This document shows, one piece after another, positions 8,098 to 16,056 of a stretch of DNA of 64,000 nt. The position numbers were made by a program, and so were the translations under genes. Location: positions 1 to 64,000 of the forward strand of contig NZ_CAJXYK010000024.1 in the NCBI RefSeq assembly GCF_913063425.1, given 5' to 3'. The notes beneath the pieces were generated by a model, which was not told the origin of the DNA, searched no databases, and worked only from the letters and a program-made list of their open reading frames with translations. How positions within the stretch are numbered: the first letter of the stretch is position 1; each line of letters begins with the position of its first letter. The stretch comes from an uncultured Thiohalocapsa sp. (GTDB taxonomy: Bacteria; Pseudomonadota; Gammaproteobacteria; Chromatiales; Chromatiaceae).

Positions 8098-9279
8098 ATG
8101 ATCCAACGCCCCTTCACAACCCTTTCCGCCGCCGCCTGCGCCGCCGGCCTGCTCACGCAGGTCGCGGTCGCGGAGGCCACCGCCGCCGCCGCGGCCGACA
8201 TGCTGCCCGGTCAGGACGAGATCCACGACACCGCCACCGCCGTGGTGGAAACGGCGAGCGTGGCCGGCATCGATGCGCTGCTGCCGCGCTTGCGCGACAA
8301 GCGCGTGGTCTTTGTCGGGGAGTCCCACGACCGCTACGAGGACCACCTGAACCAGCTGCGTATCATTCGCGGCCTGCACGAGCAGGGGCACGACCTCGCC
8401 ATCGGCATGGAGTTCTTCCAGCGGCCCTTCCAGCCCGTGCTGGATGCCTTCATCGCCGGCGAGATCAGCGAGGCGGCACTGCTGCGGCAGACCGAGTACT
8501 TCACGCGCTGGCGCTTCGACTACCGGCTGTACCGGCCCATTCTGCGCTTCGCCCGCGAGCACGGCATCCCGCTGATCGCGCTGAACCTGCCGAAGGAGAT
8601 CACCGACCAGGTGGGCGACGGCGGCATCGACTCCCTGAGTCCGGAGCAGGCGGCCCTGATCCCGGCGGACATCGACCGCGACGACGCCGTGTATCGGGAG
8701 CGGGTGGAGGCGGTGTTCGCCCTGCACCCGAAGGACGACGATGCCGACTTCGAGCACTTCATGGAGGTGCAGCTGCTCTGGGACGAGGGCATGGCGGAGC
8801 GCGCCGCGGACTATCTGCAAGCGCACCCGGACAAGACCCTGGTGGTGCTGGCGGGCACCGGTCACGTGGAGTACGGTCACGGCATCCCCCAGCGGGTGGC
8901 CCGGCGCATCGACGTGCCGGCGGCGACGGTGGTGAGCGGCAACATGCGGCCCTTCGACCCCGGGCTCGCGGACTACATCCTGTATCCGCAGCGGGTGGAG
9001 CTGCCGGCCACCGGGCTGCTCGGCGTCATGCTGGACACGGACTCCGAGGGCGAAGGCCTGGGTGTGCAGGGCTTCAGCGAGGACAGCGGCGCCAAGGCCG
9101 CCGGCGTGGAGGAGGGGGACCGCATCGTCAGCGTCGGCGACAGCCCCATCGACAGCTATGCCGACATCCGCATCGCACTCATGGACAGCCGCCCGGGGGA
9201 GGTGCTGCCGGTGGAGGTATTGCGGGAGAAGCTCATCGGCGGCAAGGAGCGGCTCAGCTTCGAGGTGGAGCTGCACTAG
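8098..9279 (+). CDS. Exported ChaN-like haem-binding protein fused to a PDZ domain
   Basis: The 393-residue product has an N-terminal export signal (1-26), a ChaN-like domain (about 60-290; VFVGESHDRYEDHLNQL, GMEFFQRPFQ, VLAGTGHVEYGHG), and a C-terminal PDZ domain (about 300-393; GVQGFSEDSGAKAAGVEEGDRI). ChaN of Campylobacter binds cofacial haems; many proteins of the family are involved in iron/haem handling. PDZ domains bind C-terminal peptides and are common in periplasmic proteases and their partners. The start at 8098 follows an AGGTG site. It sits back to back with the peptidase gene, suggesting a shared regulatory region and perhaps a shared envelope role. No lipobox is obvious, so it is probably soluble in the periplasm. 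Confidence 0.82.
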   Translation: MIQRPFTTLSAAACAAGLLTQVAVAEATAAAAADMLPGQDEIHDTATAVVETASVAGIDALLPRLRDKRVVFVGESHDRYEDHLNQLRIIRGLHEQGHDLAIGMEFFQRPFQPVLDAFIAGEISEAALLRQTEYFTRWRFDYRLYRPILRFAREHGIPLIALNLPKEITDQVGDGGIDSLSPEQAALIPADIDRDDAVYRERVEAVFALHPKDDDADFEHFMEVQLLWDEGMAERAADYLQAHPDKTLVVLAGTGHVEYGHGIPQRVARRIDVPAATVVSGNMRPFDPGLADYILYPQRVELPATGLLGVMLDTDSEGEGLGVQGFSEDSGAKAAGVEEGDRIVSVGDSPIDSYADIRIALMDSRPGEVLPVEVLREKLIGGKERLSFEVELH

Positions 9280-9356
9280 ACGGCGCGGCCGCCGTCGATG
9301 TTTGCTCGGGTGACGCTGCGCTGACCCGACCTGCACGGAATTCCTGCCCGGTCCCC

Positions 9357-10697
9357 ATGAGCGCGACCACGCCGCAAAAACCCGAGCTGCTTGCCCCCGC
9401 CGGCACGCTGAAGGGCCTCGAATACGCCCTCGCCTACGGCGCCGATGCGGTCTATGCGGGCGTGCCGCGCTACAGCCTGCGGGTGCGCAACAACGACTTC
9501 GATCTCGCCAACCTCGCCGCCGGCATCGAGCGGGCCCATGCCCGGGGCCGGCGTTTCTACCTCGCCGCCAACGTGCTGCCCCACGGCGCCAAGGTCCGCA
9601 CCTTTCTGGACGACATGGCGCCGGTGGTGGCGCTGGGGCCGGATGCCCTCATCATGGCCGATCCCGGGCTCATCCTGCTGGTGCGCGAGCGCTGGCCGGA
9701 CCTGCCCGTGCACCTGTCGGTGCAGGCCAATACCACCAATGCCGCGGCGGTGCGCTTCTGGCAGCAACAGGGCATCAGCCGCGTGATCCTGTCCCGGGAG
9801 CTGTCACTCGCGGAGATCGCCGACATCCGCACCGCCTGCCCGGATGTGGAGCTGGAGGTCTTTGTCCACGGCGCCGTCTGCATCGCCTATTCCGGGCGCT
9901 GCCTGCTGTCCGGCTATTTCAACCACCGCGACGCCAACCAGGGCAGCTGCACCAACGCCTGCCGCTGGGAATACCGGCTCGCGCGGCCGGCTGCGCCTGC
10001 TGGGGCAGGAGCGGCCGGCACCGACGGTACGCCGGCCGCCGCACCCGCCGCCGCCAGCGCGCGCCATCCCGCTGCGGACGAGGTCTGGCTGCTGGAGGAG
10101 GCGAAGCGGCCCGGCGAGTACATGCCGGTGCTCGAGGACGCAGCGGGCACCTACATCCTGAACGCCAAGGATCTGCGTGCCGTGCAGCACGTGGCCGCGC
10201 TTGCGGCCATGGGTATCGATTGTCTCAAGATCGAGGGCCGCACCAAGTCCCACTACTATGCCGCGCGCACCACCCGGGTCTATCGGCAGGCCATCGACGA
10301 CGCCGTCGCCGGGCGCGCGTTCCGGCCGGCGCTGCTGGACGAGCTGGAGGGGCTGGCGAACCGCGGCTACACAGAGGGCTTCTACCGCCGCCATGCCCCG
10401 GAGGCGACCCAAAACTACGCCGACGGCGCCTCGCGCAACCACCGGCGCATCTTCGTCGGTGAGGTGCTGGACCTGGATCCGGGGACGGGGCTGGTGGAGG
10501 TGGCGGTGAAGAACCGCTTCGCCGTCGGTGACGAGCTGGAGCTGCTCACGCCCGCGGGCCGGAGCCTGCTGCGGGTCACGACCCTGCTCGGCCCGGACGG
10601 CCGGCCCCTGGACGCGGCACCGGGTGACGGCTGGCGGGTGCGCCTGCCCCTGCCCTGGCCCCAAGCCGGTTACGGGCTCCTGACGGCGGCAGCCTAA
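9357..10697 (+). CDS. trhP: TrhP (YegQ) tRNA hydroxylation protein, peptidase U32 family
   Basis: A 446-residue member of the U32 family matching E. coli YegQ/TrhP in length and in its N-terminal block (ELLAPAGTLKGLEYALAYGADAVYAG written here in two parts: ELLAPAGTLKGLEYAL and AYGADAVYAG). TrhP makes 5-hydroxyuridine at the wobble position of certain tRNAs using prephenate and an iron-sulfur centre. The U32 signature EVFVHGAVCIAYSGRCLLS is present, with cysteines there and in GSCTNACRW. A low-complexity Ala-rich insert occurs near 215-240. No strong ribosome-binding site precedes the ATG. It appears monocistronic and soluble. Confidence 0.88.
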   Translation: MSATTPQKPELLAPAGTLKGLEYALAYGADAVYAGVPRYSLRVRNNDFDLANLAAGIERAHARGRRFYLAANVLPHGAKVRTFLDDMAPVVALGPDALIMADPGLILLVRERWPDLPVHLSVQANTTNAAAVRFWQQQGISRVILSRELSLAEIADIRTACPDVELEVFVHGAVCIAYSGRCLLSGYFNHRDANQGSCTNACRWEYRLARPAAPAGAGAAGTDGTPAAAPAAASARHPAADEVWLLEEAKRPGEYMPVLEDAAGTYILNAKDLRAVQHVAALAAMGIDCLKIEGRTKSHYYAARTTRVYRQAIDDAVAGRAFRPALLDELEGLANRGYTEGFYRRHAPEATQNYADGASRNHRRIFVGEVLDLDPGTGLVEVAVKNRFAVGDELELLTPAGRSLLRVTTLLGPDGRPLDAAPGDGWRVRLPLPWPQAGYGLLTAAA

Positions 10698-10737
10698 GAG
10701 AAACCCTGAGCGCGGCATAGGCCGATCGGCCCGCTTG

Positions 10738-10765
10738 TTGCAAAGGGCGGAAAAACGGCTACTGT
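10738..10765 (+). promoter_or_regulatory. Possible promoter before the small membrane protein
   Basis: TTGCAA and TACTGT separated by 16 bases, each 4 of 6 to the sigma-70 consensus, about 87 bases before the 10852 start. Weak evidence, by eye only. Confidence 0.25.
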
Positions 10766-10851
10766 CGTCGCTCAGTGGACGCTGCCGGCAGGGGGGCTTT
10801 GCTAATCTGGCCGCAGTTTCGGCAACCCTAGGGCACATCGGCCTCGCTGCC

Positions 10852-11361
10852 ATGACCGTCAACCTGCTGCACGCCGCCGTGGCCGCAGCGCGCGAAGTCG
10901 CGAACCTGATCCTGCTCGGCGGTCTGTTCTTCCTGTTGTACGTGCAATTGCCGGCCATCGCCCGGCTGCGCTCCGCGCGCGCCCGGCTCGCACTGCGCAA
11001 GGCGAGCTTCGGGCGTGTCTTCCTCTGGGGCTGGCTCGGGCTCGGGGTGCTCTGGCTCACGGCCGTGTACGACCTGCTGCGGGCAGACGGGCAGCTGCCG
11101 GCCTACTCCGGCGCCGCCGCGGCGCTCGCGGCGGTATTCACCTTCATCTTCCTGATCGCCCAGTTCGGACTCTATACGCAGTCCATCATCGCCCTGGAGG
11201 AGGGCAACGCCGAGCGCGCTGCCTGGCTCAACCACCACCTGCGCTGGGTGCTGCGGGTCGCCTTCCTGCTGGCGCTGTCGGTGCTGCTGCTCCAACAGGT
11301 GGGGCCGGCGCTGATCCCACCGGAGGGCTTCTCGGTGCAGGCGCTGCTGCCGTCGCGCTGA
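10852..11361 (+). CDS. Small integral membrane protein, CopD-like
   Basis: A 169-residue protein with four predicted membrane helices (about 8-30, 52-72, 82-104, 132-152) and conserved-looking polar positions between them. The arrangement resembles small CopD-like/DUF-type copper-resistance membrane proteins, but no histidine or methionine metal pattern is clear, so function is not assigned. The ATG at 10852 is the first that begins directly with the membrane domain; the frame is open to 10735 without an obvious ribosome-binding site. It stands alone between trhP and the amidase homologue. Confidence 0.65.
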   Translation: MTVNLLHAAVAAAREVANLILLGGLFFLLYVQLPAIARLRSARARLALRKASFGRVFLWGWLGLGVLWLTAVYDLLRADGQLPAYSGAAAALAAVFTFIFLIAQFGLYTQSIIALEEGNAERAAWLNHHLRWVLRVAFLLALSVLLLQQVGPALIPPEGFSVQALLPSR

Positions 11362-11451
11362 TCCCCTGGCTCCAGCCGCTCCCGGCCGCCGGGCGCGCCG
11401 CTGGCGGCTGGCTTCGCGTATCCTCTGCCGGGAGTCAGGGGAGCAACCACA

Positions 11452-13119
11452 ATGAACCGAACGAGCCCGCCGTGGCACCCTGGTGCGGTGCTGCGCCAAC
11501 TCCGTGCGCTCTGCTTGGGCGCTGTCGCACTGGTCGCCACGGCAGCGGTGGCGTCCGAGGCCGTGGACAGCGGGGAGGACGCGGCATTCGAGCTCCTGGA
11601 AGCCGACATCCCGGCCGTGCAGGCCGCTTTCGCTTCCGGCAGCCTCACCGCCGAGGCACTGACCCGCGCTTATCTGGCGCGCATCGAGGCGCTGGACCGC
11701 GCCGGACCTGGCCTGAACAGCGTCATCGCCGTCAATGAGCATGCCGTGGAGGATGCCGTTGCCCTGGACGCGGAGCGGGCGGCATCCGGCGCCCGCGGGC
11801 CCCTGCATGGCATCCCCGTCATCGTACGGGATGATCTGGACACCCTGGAGCTTCCCACCACCGCCGGGTCCGCAACCCTGCGCGGCCACGAGCCGCTGCG
11901 CGATGCCTTCGTGGTGGCGCGCCTGCGCGCCGCGGGCGCCGTGGTGCTGGCCAAGGCGAACCTGAGCGAGCTGGGCTTCGCCGCCGGGCGCCCCGGCTAC
12001 AGCTCCGCCGGCGGGCAGACACGCAATCCGTACAATCCGCGGCGGGGGCCGTCCAGCGCCGGGGACGGCGCTGCCGTGGCCGCGAACCTGGCCATGCTGG
12101 CGGTGGGGACGGACACCGTCGGCGGGCTGCGGGGACCGGCCGCGGTGACGGCGCTGGCGGGCCTCAGACCCACGCTCGGCCTCACCAGCCGCGCCGGCAT
12201 CGTGCCCACGGCGCTCAGCCTGGAGGTCACCGGCCCGCTCGCGCGCAGCGTCCGTGATCTGGCGCTGACGCTGGATGTCATTGCGGCGGAGGACCCGGCG
12301 GACCCGCGCACCGCGGACCCGCCGGCGCGGCCGGACAGCTACTCCGCCGCCCTGGCGGAGGCAACGCTCGATGGCGCCCGGCTCGGTGTCGCCGTGGACT
12401 ACCGCGGCGGCAACGCCGAGGTGGATACTGCCTTTGCGGCGGCGCTGGCCCTGCTGCGCGCCCAGGGCGCGAAGCTGGTGGAGCTGTCCCTGCCCGACAG
12501 CGTTCTGGACGGTCGCGCGGTGATCCTGGACCGGCTCATCGACACCGAATTCCGCGACCAGCTCAATGCCTACCTGCTGCACACCGAGCAGGGCATGCCG
12601 CATTCGCTGGCGGAGCTGCTGCGCATGAGCCGCTCGCCCCTGATCGCAGGCTCGCCGACACCGGTGCATCCGGGGCGCATCGGCGCACTGACCCGGGCAC
12701 TGCAAAGCCCCGGGCTCGCGGACCTGCACTACCTGCACGTCCTCTCGCGGCGGCTGCCGGCGGCCCGTGCCGCCGTCGCCGAGCTGTTCGAGGCGCACGC
12801 GCTCACCGCCCTGGTGCTGCCCACCATGCTGTGTCCCGCCGCATCGCTGCTGGATGACTACGACACAAGCTACGACTGCGATGCGCACGACCCGCAGCAG
12901 CCGTCTTACCTCGCCTCCATCGCCGCCCTGCCGGAGCTGACGCTGCCCATGGGCTGGACCGAGGCGGGTCTGCCGCTCGGCCTGTCCTTGGTCGGTCCCG
13001 CCTTTTCCGAGGCACGGCTGCTGGCGCTGGGCCATGCCTTCGAGGCCGCCGCCGGCGCCCGGGAGCCGCCGCCGCTGCCGGAGGTCTCCCTCGGCCAGCC
13101 GCGCGTGCCGGCCGACTAG
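11452..13119 (+). CDS. Exported amidase-signature protein lacking the catalytic Ser and Lys (pseudoenzyme)
   Basis: 555 residues with a signal peptide (about 15-35) and a complete amidase-signature fold by length and motifs. Active members use a Lys-cisSer-Ser triad. Here the lysine position in GIPVIVRDD is Arg126, the cis-serine is kept (Ser201 in GPSSAG), and the nucleophile position 24 residues later, normally the Ser of GTDTGGSIR, is Gly225 in GTDTVGGLR. The reading is unambiguous in the DNA. Hydrolysis by the usual mechanism should be impossible. An exported, inactive homologue suggests a binding or scaffolding role, or decay without loss of frame. The frame is intact, so it is annotated as a gene. 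Stand-alone, flanked by non-coding DNA. Confidence 0.88.
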   Translation: MNRTSPPWHPGAVLRQLRALCLGAVALVATAAVASEAVDSGEDAAFELLEADIPAVQAAFASGSLTAEALTRAYLARIEALDRAGPGLNSVIAVNEHAVEDAVALDAERAASGARGPLHGIPVIVRDDLDTLELPTTAGSATLRGHEPLRDAFVVARLRAAGAVVLAKANLSELGFAAGRPGYSSAGGQTRNPYNPRRGPSSAGDGAAVAANLAMLAVGTDTVGGLRGPAAVTALAGLRPTLGLTSRAGIVPTALSLEVTGPLARSVRDLALTLDVIAAEDPADPRTADPPARPDSYSAALAEATLDGARLGVAVDYRGGNAEVDTAFAAALALLRAQGAKLVELSLPDSVLDGRAVILDRLIDTEFRDQLNAYLLHTEQGMPHSLAELLRMSRSPLIAGSPTPVHPGRIGALTRALQSPGLADLHYLHVLSRRLPAARAAVAELFEAHALTALVLPTMLCPAASLLDDYDTSYDCDAHDPQQPSYLASIAALPELTLPMGWTEAGLPLGLSLVGPAFSEARLLALGHAFEAAAGAREPPPLPEVSLGQPRVPAD

Positions 13120-13183
13120 TGCTCCAATGCGGAGGTGGTGCGGCCGCCACGGGTCCGCCCACTTCAGTCGGCACCCCTGGGCA

Positions 13184-13201
13184 GGCGGACGTCAGTCCGC
13201 C
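13184..13201. repeat. Palindrome GGCGGAC-GTCA-GTCCGCC
   Basis: Perfect 7-bp stem with a GTCA loop, 65 bases after the amidase-homologue stop. A close copy (GGCGGACGTCAGTCTGCG) lies at 32306-32323 at the end of the UPF0182 gene, so this may be a small dispersed repeat. Confidence 0.5.
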
Positions 13202-13289
13202 GCTGGCGAGTCATCGCGCGGCACCGGATTGCTCACGGCGCTGTACGCGCATGCCCGACCATCAGCAAGCATTCGGGAGAGGCCCGCTC

Positions 13290-13319
13290 ATGACCTCCGG
13301 GGGCCGTCCACGGTATGAT
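13290..13319 (+). promoter_or_regulatory. Candidate promoter for the GGDEF-EAL gene
   Basis: TATGAT at 13314-13319 (5 of 6 to the -10 consensus) with ATGACC 18 bases upstream at 13290-13295. It would give a leader of about 155 bases before the chosen start. Confidence 0.35.
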
Positions 13320-13483
13320 CGCCCGTTGCGGTGGTCGTGCTCCCGGGCCTCGGCTTCTACCCCATAGCGGGCCGGGCGTCGGCGCCCTCGGCTGACCGGT
13401 GCCCGGCATCCGCGCAGTCGCCGCAAGGCCGCAGCCGCAGGCCCCGCGATACCGCTCCGCCACCACGCGACCTCCTGCCGGAC

Positions 13484-15931
13484 ATGGCGTCAGAACGCCG
13501 CAGCAGCGACGACTTGCAGGCCACACCAGCCGCGGCGGGCCGGGTGCTGGCGCGCGGCGACTGTGCCGCGCTGGACTGGCTGCAAGCGCCGGTCTGGGTG
13601 TTCGACACCGAGCACCGGCGCATGTGGTGGGCCAATCAGGCGGCCCTCGCGCTGTGGAGCGCAGGAAACCTCGAGGAGCTTCTGGCGCGGGACTTCGCCG
13701 CCGACATGTCGGCGGTGACGGCGGCCCGGCTGAAGGACTATCTGCGCCGCTTCCGCGCCGGCGAGACGGTGCTGGAGCAATGGACCTTCTACCCCCGCGG
13801 GCGGCCGGTGACCGTGCACTGCACCTGCTCGGGCGTGCGCATCGACGACGGCCGCCTGGCCATGCTGGTGGAGGGGCGTCCGCCGCCGGAAGCTGCCACG
13901 GGCGACGCGCTGCGGGGTGTGGAGGCGGTGCGCTACGCCCCCGTGCCCATCGCGCTGTTCGACACCACCGGCCGGGTGCTCTTCCACAACCCGGCCGCCA
14001 CCGAAGCCTTCGGACCCGTGGCAAAGGGCGCCGCAGGCGGCTTCGTCGAGCGCTTTCGCGAGCCGCTGGTGGGTGAGCGCATCTGGCGGCAGGTGCAGGC
14101 CGGCGTGGAGGTGAGCGACGAGGTGGTCGTGCTCACCCGCAGCGGCGAGCGCCGCCACCGCCTGCGCTGTCGCCTCACGGAGGATCCGGCCACCGGCGCC
14201 CCGGCCGTTCTCGCCGTGCACGAGGACGTGACGGAGATCAAGCGCACCCAGGCCTCGCTGGAGAAGCTCTCCCGGGCCGTGGAGCACAGCGGCAGCGCCG
14301 TGATGATCACCGACGCGGCGGCGCGCATCGAGTATGTGAATCCGCAGTTCACGCGCCTGACGGGCTATACGGCGGCGGAGGTCACCGGCCGCACGCCGGC
14401 CATGCTGCGCACCGCCGAGACGCCGCCGGCGGTCTACACTCACCTGTGGTCCACCATCGGCGCCGGTGAGGTCTGGCGCGGCGAGCTGCACAACCGCAGG
14501 AAGGACGGCTCGCTTTACTGGAATCTGCTCACCATCGCGCCGATCCTGGACCCGGGCGGGCGCATCCGTCACTTCGTGGGCGTGAGCGAGGATGTCACGG
14601 CACTCAAGGAAGCGCATGCGCGGGCCGAGCAGCTGTCGCGCTACGGCGGCCTCACCGGGCTCGCCAACCGCCGGCTGTTCACCGAGCAGCTGGCGGACCA
14701 GGTTGCGGCGGCGCGGCGGGGCGGCTCAACCGCGGCGCTGCTGTTTCTGGACCTGGACGGGTTCAAGGAGATCAACGACACATTGGGCCATCAATTGGGC
14801 GACCGCCTGCTGTGCGAGGTCGCCCAGAGGCTGCGCGCCACCGCAGGCGATGGCGACACCGTCGCGCGCCTGGGCGGCGATGAATTCGCACTGCTGCTGC
14901 CGGGCTGTGCCGAGGCGGAGACCGCCGCCGCGATGGCGCAGCGCATCCTGGCGGCGCTGCGACGCCCGCTCGACCTGCCCGGCCTGCAGCGCCCGGTGGC
15001 ATCGAGCATCGGCATCACCCTGCTGCCCCGGGACGGCGCCGATGCAGACGCGCTGCTGCGCAACGCAGACCTCGCCATGTACAGCGCCAAGCAGGCCGGG
15101 CGCGGGCGCTGGGCCTTCTTTCGCCCGGACATGAATGCCGCCATCACGGCACGGGTGCAGCTGGAGCGGGAGCTGCGCGAGGCGCTGCGCACCGACGCGT
15201 TGATGCTGTGCTACCAGCCGGTGCTGCGGCTCGCGGATATGGCCGTCGTCGGCGCGGAGGCGCTGGTGCGCTGGCAGCACCCGCGCCACGGCCTGATGCT
15301 GCCGGCGTCCTTCCTGCGTGTCGCCGAGGACACGGGGCTCATTGTCGAGCTCGGCGAGCGGGTGCTGGCGCTGGCGTGCGCGGATCTGCACGCCAGTCTG
15401 GCGGACACGGGCCTTGCATGGATCAGCGTCAACGTTTCCGCGCGCCAGCTCGGCGCGCCCGGCTTCGAGTCGCACCTGCGGCGTGTGCTCGCGCAGCACT
15501 GGACGGGGCCGCTGCGGCTCAAGCTGGAGCTCACCGAAACCACGTTGATGCAGCACGGCGGTCCCGACGATGCCCTGCTGTCGCGCCTGCGCGATTTGGG
15601 CATCGGCCTCGCCGTGGACGATTTCGGCTCCGGTTGCGCGTCCATGGCGGCGCTGAAGCAACTGCCGGTGGACAGCCTGAAGGCGGATCGCGCCTTCATC
15701 CGCGCGCTGCCGCAGGATGCCGGCGAGCGCGCCATCATCACCGCCGTGCTGACCTTGGCCCGGGGGCTCGGCATCGGCGTCGTGGCCGAGGGCATCGACA
15801 GTCGGGCGCAGCTCGACTTCCTGCGCAGCGTCGGCTGCGACTTTGGTCAGGGCTTCCTGCTCGGGCGGCCCATGCCGGCGCCGGTGCTGAGGGCCTGGCT
15901 TGAGGCGCGCTCCGCAGACCCTGGGAGATGA
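13484..15931 (+). CDS. PAS-PAS-GGDEF-EAL cyclic-di-GMP enzyme
   Basis: 815 residues, no membrane segment: PAS-like sensory regions at about 30-130 and 150-260, a clearer PAS-PAC (about 265-390, VMITDAAARIEYVNPQFTRLTGY), a GGDEF domain (about 400-560) and an EAL domain (about 575-815). GGDEF is intact (464-468), so diguanylate cyclase activity is possible; the RxxD inhibitory site is missing its Arg (Gly there). EAL is intact (592-594) with NVSARQL, ELTET, DDFGSG and the LKADR lysine, so phosphodiesterase activity is also possible. The start at 13484 lacks a clear ribosome-binding site and could lie upstream. It precedes the cyclase gene by 125 bp on the same strand. Confidence 0.85.
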   Translation: MASERRSSDDLQATPAAAGRVLARGDCAALDWLQAPVWVFDTEHRRMWWANQAALALWSAGNLEELLARDFAADMSAVTAARLKDYLRRFRAGETVLEQWTFYPRGRPVTVHCTCSGVRIDDGRLAMLVEGRPPPEAATGDALRGVEAVRYAPVPIALFDTTGRVLFHNPAATEAFGPVAKGAAGGFVERFREPLVGERIWRQVQAGVEVSDEVVVLTRSGERRHRLRCRLTEDPATGAPAVLAVHEDVTEIKRTQASLEKLSRAVEHSGSAVMITDAAARIEYVNPQFTRLTGYTAAEVTGRTPAMLRTAETPPAVYTHLWSTIGAGEVWRGELHNRRKDGSLYWNLLTIAPILDPGGRIRHFVGVSEDVTALKEAHARAEQLSRYGGLTGLANRRLFTEQLADQVAAARRGGSTAALLFLDLDGFKEINDTLGHQLGDRLLCEVAQRLRATAGDGDTVARLGGDEFALLLPGCAEAETAAAMAQRILAALRRPLDLPGLQRPVASSIGITLLPRDGADADALLRNADLAMYSAKQAGRGRWAFFRPDMNAAITARVQLERELREALRTDALMLCYQPVLRLADMAVVGAEALVRWQHPRHGLMLPASFLRVAEDTGLIVELGERVLALACADLHASLADTGLAWISVNVSARQLGAPGFESHLRRVLAQHWTGPLRLKLELTETTLMQHGGPDDALLSRLRDLGIGLAVDDFGSGCASMAALKQLPVDSLKADRAFIRALPQDAGERAIITAVLTLARGLGIGVVAEGIDSRAQLDFLRSVGCDFGQGFLLGRPMPAPVLRAWLEARSADPGR

Positions 15932-16056
15932 TGGCAAAACCCTTCATTTCGGCGCCGCAACCGTGCGATGCTCGCCGTCGCACTGCACGATGGCCACCAC
16001 GGGCGCCGCGTCGGCGCTCGGCGCCGCCGCAGCTGCGCCACCCAGGGTACAAGACC

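Larger units (their letters stand above)
13120..13483. other. 364-bp intergenic region before the GGDEF-EAL gene
   Basis: No convincing gene. It contains a perfect 7-bp-stem palindrome at 13184-13201 and a candidate promoter at 13290-13319, listed separately. The remainder shows nothing recognisable. Confidence 0.6.
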
